Assembly: GCA_017163975.1 (NCBI GenBank)
Contig: JAFFSR010000308.1
Location: 434,001-498,000 of the forward strand
Origin: Anastatus disparis
Lineage: Eukaryota > Arthropoda > Insecta > Hymenoptera > Eupelmidae
Direction of reading: 5' to 3'
Length of the DNA: 64,000 nucleotides
Numbering within the stretch: the first letter of the stretch is position 1; each line of letters opens with the position of its first letter. Made by a program: the position numbers and the translations under genes. A model generated the notes under the pieces. The model was given only the letters and a program-made list of their open reading frames with translations, was not told where the DNA came from and searched no databases. Positions 1-13,867 of the stretch are shown here, in pieces.

Positions 1-3000
1 TTTATTGGTATTTCGATATATATATACCGGAATGTGGTCTGAATTTAACTCTGCGCAGGTCCAAGGGTCCTCGTCGAGAGAGATAGCGAACAAACTAGAA
101 ATGTTATAACCTTATATACCCGTGTCACTAAAATTTTCGTAGGAGTTCGCGTATTAAGAAAAACGCCTCCTAACAGTCAAAGACAGAATTAATAGTCGAT
201 TCGAATAATTTTTTCAGTAGTTACATTTTTAACTGTGAGGTGCCGTTTTTCTTAACTTTGCAATCCCTTATCCAAATTTCAGAGATGCAGGTATATAAGG
301 TTATAATTTTGCTGATTTATTCACAGTTGAAAATCAGTATACATACTTCAATTACGTACTTCAAGTATATACACTTTAGCTTAAGTACGTTCTTTTTTGA
401 AACATTTTAGTAGGTATTATTTTTAAAATCTTGATAAAAAAGACGTCTTTAAAAGACGTCTTTAAAAGACGTCTTTAAAAGACGTCATTATTTTCAATAG
501 GGTTCTCCCGCAAAATTTTAGATATAATATATGACTTTCTTTTGGCCTGCTTTTCAAGTTAAAAAAGTGGCAATTACTGTTGTGGTGGGAATAAAAGTAA
601 TATTTTCAGCCTGAGTATGGCTGAAATTAGTATATGCACCACGTGAGATCAAAAGGCGAGTTTTACATCCCGTGGTTCTCTCGCCTCCGGTTCAGCCGGA
701 AATTTATATGTGCTATTGACTCGACAGTTCTTTACCTCTCTTCGTGCGTAATATACTATTTTAACCAGCAGCAATTATAATTTATAAAAATTCAAGTTTA
801 TTCTAAAGATCCTTTAGTTTTTTCTTTAGAATCCCAAAAAGCAAACGTTAAGTATTTCTTAGAACAAGATCATCCAAAACAAAAAGTTGAGGTCCTCTTT
901 GTTAATTTTAGTATTGTTATCAGATATTAATAATTTTAAACGTAACCACGTTTTGATAAAAGGATAGTGAAGATATAGATTCTATAAGTTACGAGTTATC
1001 ACCAGTGATTAACCAATTGTCTATTAATTGGTATCTATTGACATATTTGATGACTGAAATCTTTTTTTGAATATTGAATTATATAATGAGATGACGTAGA
1101 AATATTTAGCGTTTAATGAAAGAGTTTAACGATTCAACGCTCTGTTGAGAAAATCTAATACGTAGATATCAATTTCCACGTGGCACGTAGATTTTGCAAA
1201 AATTCACTTTGTGAAAATTGATACCAGATAGATCATCCAGTGGAATTCTGTATAGAAACCCATGTGGATTCACACAATATTCATGTACAATTTGCAAAAT
1301 CCACGTAGATTTAAAAAAAATTCCCGTTTTTTTATATTATTATTTTGAAAAATAAGAATCAGATGAAGTGTAATCTTTACAATAGTTTAAAGTTCTGAAC
1401 CCTTTCAGATCCAATGTACATTAGGATGTGTACATTGATGATTTTTGATTTTTTTTTTAAATAGTGCAAAAGTGACTTTAAATTTTTTTAAATAAATGCG
1501 TGGATTAACTTGAAGTGGACTATTTCCAATCTCAAACTAGAGGCTTAAGTTAATATATCCGTTATGGGAACTGAGAAAACTTGAAAAGAAAAAGGGAAAA
1601 AAATGTTTATATCGCAAAAATTGCTTAGTAAATGAACACTAATCAACTACAAACGGTTATCAGAACATTTTATGATGAAATAAAAATTCAGGTCTGAAAG
1701 TGTTAATATTAACATTTTTTGAAATCAAAATATAAAATTATTATATGCATTTCCAAAAATAAAAATGATTAAAATAAATTTAACATTGGGGCATTGATTA
1801 ATCTTGCCAGAATGCATATAAAAAATATTTATTCGCAAATAATGTGTGTAACAAATAACTTTTATTAATAAATAGTAAAAAATTTTCAAATTCGATTTTT
1901 TTATGCAATGTGTACTCCAAATTATTTTCTGTATCTACAATAAAATCGATTATATCTGCATATATTAATTTTCATTTGTGTACGCAAAATTAATTTTCTT
2001 TAAAAAAAATTACTCCATTGCCAGAAACCTTAAAATTATAAATATTACGTTATATACATACTTTTATTATTATTATTCTTTTTAAATTCTGACTTTATTC
2101 AATTTTGCCTTAGGAAATAACATTTAGAAAATAAATTTGTTATCAATTAAGTAAATTATTTTTAAAAAATTACGAATTGAAACAATAAAGTATAAAAATG
2201 TAAAAAAATAAATAAAAAGAAATAAGACCAAAGTTTTGATATGCTCTAACGAACCTTATGATCTTAAATATACTGTAATAAAATGTTAGGTACGATAACA
2301 AGCTTTAGGACTTTAATTTTACTCATACAACATAACAAATATATTTCAAATATTTAAAAAGCTATATCAGAAAAAAAGGTATTTGTGCCCAATACTATTC
2401 TTAAAATTTGCCAAGTATAAGAATCATATTCAACAGTATAAATTCAAGATTAATTTTCTTTACTTCATGTAAAAATCATTATCAAATAATAATTCCACAA
2501 ATTTGCAATATTATTTATGTAAACTTAAACTCTTATAGGCTGCTTATCGCTCAATGAATAATGTAAAAGAGTTAAAGTTGCTTTATTTTCCTTGTGATTT
2601 AATTATAATAATTACAAAAAAAATAAATTATTTGATTACAAAACATCAAATTATAAAAATGGTACACAATCGTCAAGTTCATTTCATCGCATACGATATT
2701 GATTTTTTATTTATTTTGTTTATTTGTTCCCCAAACAACAAAACTTTCTCTCATGTACACGTAATAATTAAGTTGGGATTAAAAATTTAAATATTGCAAA
2801 AAACATGAAAATAAAAAGCGGATAATGTAAAATGTGATGAGAAAAGAAGAATATGAATCAAAATTTGTGCAAAAGTGTTAAATGAAAATTAGAATTGAAA
2901 AGAATGAAATGTAATAGGAAAGAAATTTGAATTTATAAATTTTGTAAAAACATAAGATACTGAAAATAAATTGAAAATATGAAAAAAATACTGAATGATT

Positions 3001-3903
3001 GAAACCAATAAAAATAAGCTGAAGTGAATGGAATTATTTTTATAAATTAAACTGATAAATAACTAAAAAGAATAAAAAAAGATTAAAAAGCAACAGTAAA
3101 AGTCGCAATTACCAAATTATCCAAAAAAAGGTTTTAACATTAAAAAATCTAATTGAATTAGGGTTACACGGTGCTCTGATTTGCTGAAAGTAACATATAC
3201 AGAGATTTCGTTTAGTAACTGAGAATGCTAATTCAAAATTACTTTAAAGTTTTTTATTTTTATGTACTAAAAGAAAAATCTTTTGAAATGATTTTAAATA
3301 ATGAGTAAGAAATTGAGTTTAAATATATTAAGTGAATTACAATATTTTTAATTTGAAAATGAATTATATAACTGTTTATCGATGTACATCAAATTTTTGA
3401 GATTTGAAATGTAGAAGAAATTAACACTGATAAAAAAAAAACAAACAAATACCTATGATAAAAACAAACACTAATAATGAAAATGAAAAATTTTCAAAAA
3501 TTATGTAAATAATTCTAAATACACCATGAATTTCTGATCATCCTTTTGGATTTTTGACAACACAAACAAAAAATTATAGATATAAATTTTTTGAAGTGAA
3601 ATAAAAATGGAAATACCCTATAATAATTGTAGTTTAAGTGATTAAAATATAAAAATTTAAATTTATTTTCAATATCAAATTTATCTTAAAAACATCAAAA
3701 TTTTATGTAAATACTTACAATAACTATGTATAAAACTTATCATGTGAACAGTATAAAATTTTTGAGGCTTAACAATTTTTTCTTAAAAAAATATTCAATT
3801 AGAAAAATATATAAACTTTAAGAGTTAAAATATACTGATGTAAAAATATATCATTAATAGTTATTTGCATTGATAATGTTTGATTATAAAATTAAATAAA
3901 AAT
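1..3903. other. AT-rich intergenic DNA, no supported gene
   Basis: I see no coding signal on either strand. A 78-codon open frame at 2554-2790 has low-complexity, AT-driven composition and no neighbours or splice signals that support it. The stretch does hold small repeats: an inverted pair at about 104-121 and 291-308, a 13-bp tandem at 442-486, and hairpin sequence at about 604-720. Confidence 0.7.
442..486. repeat. 13-bp tandem repeat
   Basis: GACGTCTTTAAAA is repeated three times and followed by a partial fourth copy. GACGTC starts at 442, 455, 468 and 481. Each unit contains a 6-bp palindrome. Confidence 0.95.
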
Positions 3904-6441
3904 TTAATGTACTCCTAGTTTAGCGTTAGCAAATAGGTGTCGTGAAATAATCAGTCTTTGAATTTGTGCAGTTCCTTCGTAAATTTGATAGATTTTAGCA
4001 TCTCTCATTAATTTTTCTACAGGGTATTCAGTGTTGAATCCAGCACCACCAAAGATCTATTAAACAGAATGAAAAAGAAAATAATTTACATGATTAATAA
4101 TTGAAATGTTCTTCTCCATAAAATTAATTTAAAAATCTTAAGCTTACTTGTACTGCATCAGTCGCACATTTGTTGGCTATGTCTGCAGCATAACATTTGG
4201 CAATACTAGCAAGCATTGAACTGTTGGGTTGATTGTTATCAATAGCCCATGCAGATTTCATCCAAGCTAGTCTTGCAGTTTCAACGCTAATTGCCATGTC
4301 AGCTAACATAAATGCTACTGCTTGGTGTTCAGCAATTGGTTTACCAAATGCTTTGCGTTCTAGAGAATATTTTGTAGCTTCGTCTAAAGCTCGTTGAGCC
4401 AAACCAACTGCGCCACATGCTACCTTTTAGATAAATATGGAAATAATATTGAGTTTATTAATTAAGAATTGTATCAACCAAAAATAAAATTGAAAAATAT
4501 AAATCTATCAAAATAAAATAACATATGTAAAGCACAATTACTTTTATCATTGTGCATATTTTTACATACATTATTATTATTAAAATACATAGAAATGAAT
4601 TAATTTTACAGAAAAATATCACTTACTGCTGGTCTAGTTTTATCAAAAGTTCCCATGGCCACTTTAAAACCTGCACCTTCTCCTATTAAAACATTTTCTT
4701 CTGGAACTCTAACATCTTCAAAAGAAACCATACGTGTATCTGAAGCTCTCTGACCCATGTTGATTTCCTATTAATTGAGAATGTATTAAATTCTATTTTC
4801 TTTTTTAAAAATTTAATATTTCAATGCAAATTTCTAATAAATTTTTTTTACTCTGTTTAATAAATAAATCTTATTTAAGAAAAAAATTTTAAACCACATG
4901 TAATGATAATATAATTTTAATTTAGCTTTTAAAGTAATAAAATAGTGATTGTAACATAAATTTAACATACTTTACGACCAGGAGTTACACCTTGCCATTC
5001 ACGTTCAACAATGAATCCAGTGAAAGCTTTACCAGCTGGAGCTTTTGGATCTGGATTTGTTCGAGCTAACACAAAATACCAGTTTGCAACTCCTCCATTA
5101 GTGATCCACATTTTTGTACCATTGAGAATCCATTCATTGCCTTTTTTCACTGCTTTTGTCTTAACACCTGCTACATCGGAGCCTGCACCTGGTTCTGTTA
5201 CGCAATAGGCCTAAAATTATATTGAAATATTAAGAAATATAAATAATTAAACTAAAAATATTTTTCTGAAAATAATATGTATGTAATAAAAGAATTAATG
5301 ATAATAAAGTTGGACATTAAAATAGGTTACACTTTTCATTTACTATAAAACAAAAATATTAAAATAAAAGTATAAATTAAATTATACTACTTACAGCTAC
5401 TAAGGGTTCTTCAAGCAATCTTCCAAGATACTTTTTTTGTTGTTCTTTGTTTCCAGCCATAATGACAGGTGTTTGCTATAGATGGAAAAAAAATATTAAA
5501 TTTTAGACTTTAAAAAATGTAATATAAAAATGAAATTTCTAAATAGTCTTTGCATAAACGTAATACATACACCTAGACCTGAAGCTTCTAACGCTGTTTT
5601 AATTCCGGTGCAACCATATGCAATAGCTTCACTTACTAAGCAACCGTCAAAAATACCAAACTCAAGTCCACCTGGCATTAATTCAAATTTTTATCATTTA
5701 ATTTTTAAAAAATGGATAAGAAAAAACTATTAAAACATAAAATATATGTTACGTACCAAGACTTTGAGGAATATGATGATTCAAAAGCCCTAAATTCCAA
5801 GCTTTTTTCACTAAGTCCCAGGGATATTCGCCAGAACGGTCATATTGAGCAGCTACTGGAATAATTTCTTCCCTTGCAAACTTTTGTGCAGTTTCGAGCA
5901 TTTCTTTTTGAGTATCATTGAGTTCTGAAAAAATACATAAAATTATCAAAATAAAACACTTTTTATTAAAAAATCTAGAATAATATAGAGCATAATTTGT
6001 TTTTAATGATTACTTATATATTAAAGCAAAGTGTATATAACATTGACTACTGTATTATTTGATATGTATTATTTATAAAATTAAGTTAAATATATCATGA
6101 ATTGAAAGAATGTATATTATTAATGTATATCAGAAAACATATTGTAAATATTGAGATTCTTACAATTTCACAATGTTTTACTATTTAAAATTCTTTTTAA
6201 TCAAATAATAAAGTGATATTTTTGTATAATATATATAAATACTTACGAAAATCAAAATTTTTCGAAACTGAAGTAGTTGAGAAAGATTTAGAAGCAGTTT
6301 TGATGATCGGTGAATTAACGATCTAAAAATAAAGTAATAACATTTTAGAAAAAATAAACGCTGCAATTAAAAATAATAAAAATAAAAATTGTCTAAACAA
6401 TTAGAAATAATAAATTAACGGAATTTTACTTTTCGGAGCAT
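3904..6441 (-). CDS. ACADM: Medium-chain acyl-CoA dehydrogenase, mitochondrial (nine exons, intact)
   Basis: This flavoenzyme performs the first step of mitochondrial beta-oxidation of medium-chain acyl-CoAs, passing electrons to ETF. Reading leftwards, the exons are 6430-6441, 6247-6322, 5757-5924, 5571-5671, 5395-5475, 4971-5210, 4627-4767, 4148-4423 and 3904-4056. All introns are GT-AG, and the total of 1248 nt gives 415 residues plus stop, close to the usual 420. The first exon encodes only MLRK. The next supplies a Ser/Thr/Lys-rich stretch ending before FDFQLNDTQ, which fits a mitochondrial presequence. FAD and substrate motifs are visible: [21 protein letters not shown] and [12 protein letters not shown]. 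The catalytic glutamate lies in [10 protein letters not shown] near the C terminus. For the fourth exon I chose the donor GTATGT rather than the GTGTAT two bases upstream, because only that keeps the frame (SGLG then QTPV). No frameshift or stop was found, so this is the one clear host gene here. Confidence 0.97.
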
Positions 6442-8266
6442 GTTTGCGATATGTGTAACTTTGAAATTATATAAATTAAGAATAACTAGAATTTCGAACA
6501 AGAACTAAATATTATAATCTTGTCACGATGACTTGCACAGTAGTGCTCAAAAGTTACTTTTAAGTATAAAATGATGCTTATATATTCATGCGATATGGTC
6601 GAGCTGACCAAAGGTTAAAATCACTGTACAAGAAGCAGACTTATCCCCACTCTTTGAGATTCTCATTAAAGGTCTTTTCTTTTATTCTTTTATACGTGCA
6701 GTGCAACGTAATAAAAAATAGTACTTGATCATAATTACATAAAGCAACAAAATCAACAGGTCTTCTAACTTAAAGATAGGGTAATTAGTCTTCTATCTTA
6801 CATCTTGGACACTATTAATGTTTAATGCAATAATATTCCAGATTATTAAACTTTTTAGGTTTTCATGATCAGTACAAAGCTCTTATCATTTTCTTAAAAT
6901 TAGGTTAGAATTCCAAAATATTATAAAGGATGGCGGTTGATGCACTATATCCACGTTGCGGTGTACAAAATATACATTCGCAAGCATAAAATTGTTTTTT
7001 TGCATTAATTTACCTATCAATATAATCTGATATTGACTAGTTTTAAGTAGATGCATTTTGAAAATTGCATTGTTTTATTAATAGTAATAATATAGAAAAA
7101 TACTGTGTCATATTCTTAAAAAATCGTAATTTTTTAAACAGTGATTTAATATTTAAATCTTGGTTTTATTATTTAAGTTCCAAGTGAAGTAACAAAGTAA
7201 CCTCACACATTTTTTGAAGTTTGCATTTTAAATCAACAATGAATTTCAACTTCAATTGTTTGTATTACACAATAAATCAAAGTTAATTATTTCTGAAAAA
7301 GAAATTTCTATTTATATGAAGATTTTACTGATAATTAGATAGGTAATAGAATTTGAATATTTAATAGAATTCCAATTTTATAATAACAATTTATGAAATT
7401 TTCATTTAAATTATTAATTTTTCAGGTAATAATCTTCCTCATTAATATAGGCATTACTGAAGATTGCAAGTTTGGTTTTAACTATTTGCCAATCGAATTG
7501 ATGCAAATTAATATAAAACTGTTGGAATGATTATAAAGGTATACAAATTTTAGATATTTAAAACAATATTTTAATTGAAGCTGTTAAAAATAACAATATT
7601 AAAGCTAAAAAAACAGATTGTTCTTAAGTTTAAAAATTGTTATTTTTGGAATCAAATTTTAAGGTTCTTTTAGATATTTTTTTATTACTAATTATTTTTA
7701 TGATTTAATTATAAAAATATATCATATTATTACAATGATTTAAAAAAAATAAATTCTAAATTAATTTATGATTATTTCTTTATTTCAGTCAGCCAGAGTT
7801 CGACAACAGTCTATCAACACACAGTATGTTTATTTGAATAGGATATGATTGGGTTAAATCAAAATATCATGCATTTAGACATATTCATAATGGTATATTT
7901 TTTAAATTTATTTTACTTATTTATTTTACATTTAAAATTTGTATACAACAAAATTCATTAAGGAAACTAATTATTACTATTTAAATATTAAATTTTATAA
8001 TTTATTATTAAAGTTTTTCTAAACAAATTTCACTGATTTTTTGAAACGTTATAGCAAAATTATTTAAATAATAGTTTATGCAATTATTGTTATTACCAGC
8101 TTTTGCATTTAATATGCATAGGAGCTCATTTATAATGAAATATAAATTATATAATATTTTATATATTGTTAAATGTTAAATATCTTTGTTTGTAAATTTT
8201 TTAAAATTTATTTAATGAAAAAATATAAATATAATAATGAAATTTTGTTTAATATTTAGTAATTTG
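6442..8266. other. Upstream flank of the dehydrogenase gene; no gene seen
   Basis: This AT-rich DNA lies upstream of the minus-strand start at 6441. It presumably includes that gene's promoter and 5' UTR, but I could not pick a convincing TATA box or initiator. No open frame has coding character. Confidence 0.6.
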
Positions 8267-8352
8267 TTTTATAACACTCGGGGCGTAAAATGGTCATTTT
8301 ATGCCCGCAAAGCAGCATAAAATGACCATTTTACGCCCCGAGTGTTATAAAA
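8267..8352. repeat. Near-perfect palindrome (small foldback element)
   Basis: The arms carry ACACTCGGGGCGTAAAATGG and its exact reverse complement, separated by a loop of about 10 bases. GC-rich arms of this kind stand out from the AT-rich surroundings and fit a small foldback MITE. Confidence 0.9.
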
Positions 8353-8354
8353 TA

Positions 8355-8436
8355 GTATATGCACCGCGTGCGCAATGTACTTTCGCTCGCACTCGCCGCG
8401 AAAGTACATTTTACGCACTTGGTGCATAAGGTACTA
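8355..8436. repeat. Second adjoining imperfect hairpin
   Basis: It begins TATGCACCGCGTGCGCAATG and closes with a diverged reverse complement ending in GGTGCATAA. It abuts the palindrome at 8267-8352. Related sequence (TATGCACCACGTG) occurs at about 633-646, so this is a dispersed family. Confidence 0.8.
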
Positions 8437-10816
8437 TTGAATAATGTGTTAATAATTTTAAAATTAAAGAAAGTGTAATGTAAGAAAGGATTTAAATGTT
8501 AAAATGCAATTTTATTTCAAATTAAAAATTAAGTTTTAAAATGGATAAATATTTTACTACTTTATGTACAAAATTTCATTAAAATTTTAAAAGAAAATAT
8601 AGTTAAAACTTGAAATATATTTCTTGTAAAAATATTCAATATGATCATTATATTATGAATAACATACATTTTTCTTATTTCATAGGTTACAGTATACCTT
8701 CAGATGATAATATAATATTTATCGATGTGTGAAAAATGATTTAGAATACAATTCACTGATAATACTTCATACGACTCAGGCCCCATACAGGAAACAAATA
8801 ATCAATTTCACTTCACGGTAAAAGCACAAAAAACTTCTACCTTAGTATTTTTTTGAAAACAAGAATGAAATTTCTTAGTTAAGAGCCAATATTTAGATTT
8901 TTCAGATTTACTTTATTTTAAAATAATAAGATGCTAATTTATTAGATGAATTAATCATTAAAATATAATAAGTCGATATAAGTTCTTACAAATGTAACAA
9001 AGATGTATTTAGGCACAGTTAGTTTAAAATTTTTTTATTAATCTTATATATTCAATTTTTTTTTGAATGATAAAAATTATTTTTACTATTATTTTTATAT
9101 TTTTTTGATATAACAAAATCAGTACTTTGCTTCTTAATGTAGAGCTTGATTAATTATTATGTGGTACAGAAAATTGAAAAATTAGCTGAATTATAAAATA
9201 TAAATTATTTGATTTAAAAAATAAAGATAACGTTAGATTTGAGATATATAAATATTACCAAGATAAATATCAAATATGATATTCATTATTACTCGATAAA
9301 AAATTAGTCTCTAATTTAATGATTATTTTAAAGTTTTAGTAGAAAAAAATATAGTTTTATTTTACATTAATGATTTTAGACCTTTTATTAACATAATTTT
9401 ACTATATTCATTTATAACAATATGTCAAAAATTGAAATAAATAAAACTTTGAGAATATTATGCTTTGAATATGCAAAAGAATTTCGGGTAATAAGATGGT
9501 CAAAATCTATAAAATGTTAAAATAATTCTCGATATTTTGAAAAGTTTTTTATTGAAATATCAAAACAAATTTTTCACTTTGAAACAATTAATTTTTGTTA
9601 AAAAAATTATAAGAATACTTTTTGTTGACAATGGATTTGTGGATCTTTTAGTTAATATGAGTGGTTAAAAAATACATATGACTACATAAAGAATACCTCA
9701 TTATCAAATATATTTATAATAAATATAACTTTTTTGATTTTTTATAGCAAGAAAATAAATTTTAATGGAAATTATAAAATATCCATACGAGAAAAGAATA
9801 AAAAAAAACTTGAAAAAAACACTCATTTTACGAAAAAGATTCATAAATTACAATGTATGATGCTCTAAAGTTTTTTATCATTTTGATTTTTTAATTAAAT
9901 ATATTTATCGATATATAATTTCAAAATACCATCATAGTAGTATCCCAGTAAAGTTTGTTAACGAACTTGAATTAAATAACTATACTTCATATCATATTAA
10001 CGATTTGGTGAGTGTGATGATTATTTGAACTTCCATCACCAAGGTTAATTTGGAAGGGTCTTGTAGCACTTAAATGCTGATCAAAAGAAGGTTCTCATCT
10101 AAGCATAAAAAAATAAAATAATTTGCTCAAATTTTTTTCTTTTTGGAAGAAAATAAACATTCCAGATTTTTTTATACTTATTTAATAACACTTAAAGTAC
10201 AGAAATAGTACATTATGATATACAGACTCTAAGTGGTCCTTTATAAAAAACTTTGTATACGTGCAGTTAGCGTCCAAGCAAAGGGAGTACAAAAGACCAC
10301 TTCGAGCACGTGAACTAAAAGTCCGCCACACGAGATCTATACGCATAGAAAATCAATAATTAACAAAATTTTTGCACTCCACGAATAATAATTCAAAAAA
10401 AAAAAAAAACGAAAACTAGTAGGGTTTTGTTATTATGTTGTTGAGAGGTTGGTTTTTTCCGTTTATTGGACAACTCGTTATCTATCCATTACCATTCCTC
10501 CATGGATCGTTTCACAAATCTATCTGACAAGGAGAGTACTCCACCTTCGTGAAACGGATTCATCTTAAACTGAAGGATATGATATTTTATAAAAAAATGA
10601 ACCCGTGTTTTTTCTTTTCTTTAAATAGGCCCCATAGACGGATATATAGACATTTTTTAGAAAATATAAAAAGGAGCATTTATAAGATCCTGAATTACCA
10701 ATCAACTAAGACCTTACAAAAAAATGTATGGATAATAAAATAAAGAACAGAATAAATACTTTAATATGAACTTTGTTGCATTTAAAAAGCTTATGTGATT
10801 CAAAAATCACAGGTGA
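8437..10816. other. AT-rich DNA, no supported gene
   Basis: No coding frame, RNA gene or recognisable transposon end was found. A 64-codon open frame at 10549-10743 lacks any coding feature, and I do not call it. Confidence 0.6.
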
Positions 10817-11017
10817 TTAAAATATGCAATGATCATCCATTCTTTTCACCAGCTTCTGTATAATCTCATTCCATGAAAAGTGTGTTATGAGAGTCATTAC
10901 CAACGATCTTACCAATGTAAGTAAAAGAGATATATCCTTCAAGAAGAGAGCTGCGTCAGGTATTTCAAAAGTGGGAAATCTATCATCAACAATAAAGCTG
11001 AATCTGTCCCCTACAAT
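10817..11017 (-). other. Possible isolated coding exon
   Basis: On the minus strand a pyrimidine-rich tract ending in AAATTAG is followed by about 66 open codons that begin IVGDRFSFIVDDRFPTFEIP and end MDDHCIF before a TAA. Composition looks more protein-like than the surroundings. I recognise no family and cannot find a partner exon. It may be a transposon or gene relic. Confidence 0.25.
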
Positions 11018-11552
11018 CTAATTTTAGATACAATACAGAAAAGAAAATTTTCCAGACATAGAGGTCTGATTGGTACGTTTATAGTAGAATTCCCGTACAC
11101 AAAGAAATTTAGGAATAAGTTGTGAATCCCTGGTTCTAATAGTTTCAAGAATCAATCTCTAAGGAGTAGACTTGGAACACCAACTAGATGGTATTGATTA
11201 GGGTGGTTCGCATACAGCCAATACATCCCCTAAGGGCGGTATTCGGCACCATATCCAGCTTTTTGAGTAAAGACCAGCGAGATCAAATGGGAAAAATCTC
11301 CAATCAATTTGAGATCTTACTATCATTTTGTAAAATTGTAACAGTTTGAGGATGAACTTTCCATTTGAAGTCGCCTATAGACTAGGGGTGGGACTATCCG
11401 AATAAAAATCATTCGAATAATAAAATCTTTTATTCGAAAGGTATTCGTAATTCGAATATTGACAATCGAATTTTTTATTCGAATAATACACTGTAAACTT
11501 TGAAGATTTAAATCTGTGAAATTGCAGTTTAAAGTTTAATTTTAATTAAACT
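11018..11552. other. Non-coding stretch with ATTCGAATA-rich patch
   Basis: No gene is seen. At about 11395-11490 variants of TATTCGAATA recur several times on both strands, which makes a locally palindromic patch that could be the decayed end of a transposon. Confidence 0.45.
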
Positions 11553-12296
11553 TTAAGCTTTCTTCACATTGGTAACAAATGTAAGAGCTTGTTTCTCTAG
11601 TTCTGCACTACTTTCGAAAGTTTTTCGGTTAACGAATTTGTTAATTTTTCTTGATACAATTCTGTGAGCAATTTTAAATCTTAATAACCAGTGTTTTGAA
11701 GCTTTGAACCTAAAATTTTCAAACTCTAGATCCTTTTTTGCGTGTAATGTCCAACGACGCAAATCTTGATCATGCACAATAAAACCAGCATCAATAGCAG
11801 ATTTAAAATTTTGTAATACATAATCACAAATTCGGGCAATTTTTTCTCTGTATGTACCATCTTGGTTGACTGTGTGAGCCCAACGCCGAAGCTGACTGAT
11901 GGAAGATACCTTTTTGAATTTACTTTTCATACTCTCAAGACTCAAATTTTTTCTTTTTCCACTCCGCCAATAATTCACTGCTCTTTCTTTATAATCAAAA
12001 GATAAATCTCTATCTTCTTTACACTGATTTGTTGGAAATTCTACAGGGGAGGAAAATGATGCATTACTTCGTCCTTGATAATTTGTGCATCAGGATCCTT
12101 GTATTCCTCCTGGAAATCTAACGTTTTTTCTGAAATTATTTCTACATCGTGAAATTCGTCCATCGAATTTATTAAAATATTTTTTGTTTTCCGCTAACTG
12201 ATTTTCTTGATAAGTAGTTGGGCTATTCATCGGTAATTCCAATGTTTGAAAGTATGTCAGCAATAAATTGATTACTTTTAAAGGATTGACTCTCAT
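11553..12296 (-). pseudogene. CENP-B/Tc5-type helix-turn-helix transposase fragment
   Basis: The clear part is 11553-11978 (about 141 codons). It contains a CENP-B-type DNA-binding region: an N-terminal helical segment (SMKSKFKKVSSISQLRRWAH), then DQDLRRWTLHAKKDLEFENF and WLLRFKIAHRIVSRKINKFV. This arrangement is typical of pogo/Tigger/Tc5-like transposases and proteins domesticated from them. A second open frame at 12090-12296 lies just upstream in another frame and may be the shifted N terminus. No DDE catalytic domain follows, because the frame stops about 33 residues after the DNA-binding domain. It is therefore a truncated transposase or a small domesticated HTH protein. The upstream frame change favours a relic. 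Confidence 0.55.
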
Positions 12297-12964
12297 CGTG
12301 AATACTACAATTGCATTAATTACTTTTGTGAATAGACTGTGTTAATGGAATGAAAAATAAATATTCGAAATTTCTTACCTTTTCGATAAAACAGAAATTA
12401 AGAATAAATGATTTTATGAATTTAAATTTGAAAATATTGAAGAAATTATTTAACTCCCCGAATCACGTCCGTCCAGTAAAGACATGGAATTCAAACTGAT
12501 ATCTTATGTTCACAAAAACTTGTACGATATATATAGGACAGATAACACATTTCATTTGATAGTATTTTTATCTTGTTTTCTTAATTGTAAGTATTCTCAA
12601 CTCTCACTCTCAACATATGGATAAAATTAAAGAATTTAATAACATAATTTCATTTGGTTCAGTTTTGATATTTATTTTCCATATGTTAAATTAAATTTGA
12701 TAATTGAAAGACTTTACTCTTTTGTACACAAACGTTTTATCGCACTATAATATTCTACATTTCTACTAAACAAACGAATGTTATTTCCTTCATTATTATT
12801 CCATTATCATTATAATTATTCAAAATTTAATATTTGACCACTCGCGTTTGAAAAAGTTAAAATAATATTATAAGAATTAAATTATTTACTTCTTTCTAAC
12901 ATTTTTAGTATGGCGACGGCCATCGAGTACTGAAAATTAGAAAATTTATTTAAAACCTTTGCAT
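12297..12964. other. AT-rich DNA, no supported gene
   Basis: No coding frame, hairpin or transposon terminus could be supported in this stretch. Confidence 0.6.
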
Positions 12965-13745
12965 TATCTACTCATTAGATACTAATTTTTATTAGTAAGA
13001 GTAGTTTTACCCTCTCAAACTATTTTTTATTGATAATTCAGAAATTGAAGGATTCTATTTTTCTGTTTTCTTTCAAAACAAATATCTGTTCAAAACTAAA
13101 CTATTTTTCGACTGCAAAAATTCAATACAATTTTTCAATTTTTCACCTATCAAAAATAGGGGTTGCAACCACCAAAAGTCAAATTCACCAGAATTTGTTA
13201 TACTTTCTATAAGGAATATTACCCACTTTTACTAAAGAATATTGATCAGGGAAAAAGCTATTTAAAAAAACTTGTTTTTGGGGGTGAACTTTGAGGATAG
13301 ATTTCACCCTTTAAATGTGTTTTTAGAATATTTTTATTATAATAATATCTATAAAGCAGTAAAAATAAAAAAATGCGCTTTTAAATAATTTTAATATCGA
13401 AAGTACTAATTTTCATTTAGGGGTGGCTTTACCCTCTAAAAATATTTTTTATTAAAAATGCTGAAAAACATAAAGTTATTTTTTCTATTTTCTTTATAAA
13501 TATAAAAATTTGGTTATAATTACACTATTTTAAAAGTTTTTACTACAGTGTATTAAAAATAAGGGTTGCAACCCCCAAAAGTCAAACACAGCAGAGTTCG
13601 TTTTACTTTTTATAAGGATTATTACCCACTTGGTTTCACTAAAAAATATTGACTAGAAGAAAAGTTATTTGAAAAAAAAAGTTTTTGGGGTGAACTTTGA
13701 GGGTGGATTTTACCCCTCAAATATGTTTTCCCGCCGATAAAAAAA
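12965..13745. repeat. Two tandem copies of a ~400-bp satellite-like unit
   Basis: The blocks at about 12965-13340 and 13398-13745 share ordered landmarks: GTACTAATTTT-like start, TTTTACCCTCT, GGGGTTGCAACC, CCAAAAGTCAAA, ATAAGGA.TATTACCCACTT, and GGGGTGAACTTTGAGG. Similarity is high at the 3' half of the unit. A 60-codon open frame inside the first copy is fortuitous. Confidence 0.8.
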
Positions 13746-13867
13746 TACCATTCTCTTGCTTTTTAATGTACTACAGCATATACAAGAATTATCAAAATCG
13801 ATGAGTTCGAGTTAGGGTACTTTCCTTGTAATAATTCTATAGAGACACTCTCAGTGTTAGACTTATT

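Noticed and set aside
2554..2790. 78-codon open frame
   Set aside because: AT-driven Ile/Lys/Asn/Phe composition, no splice sites, no neighbours and no recognisable motif.
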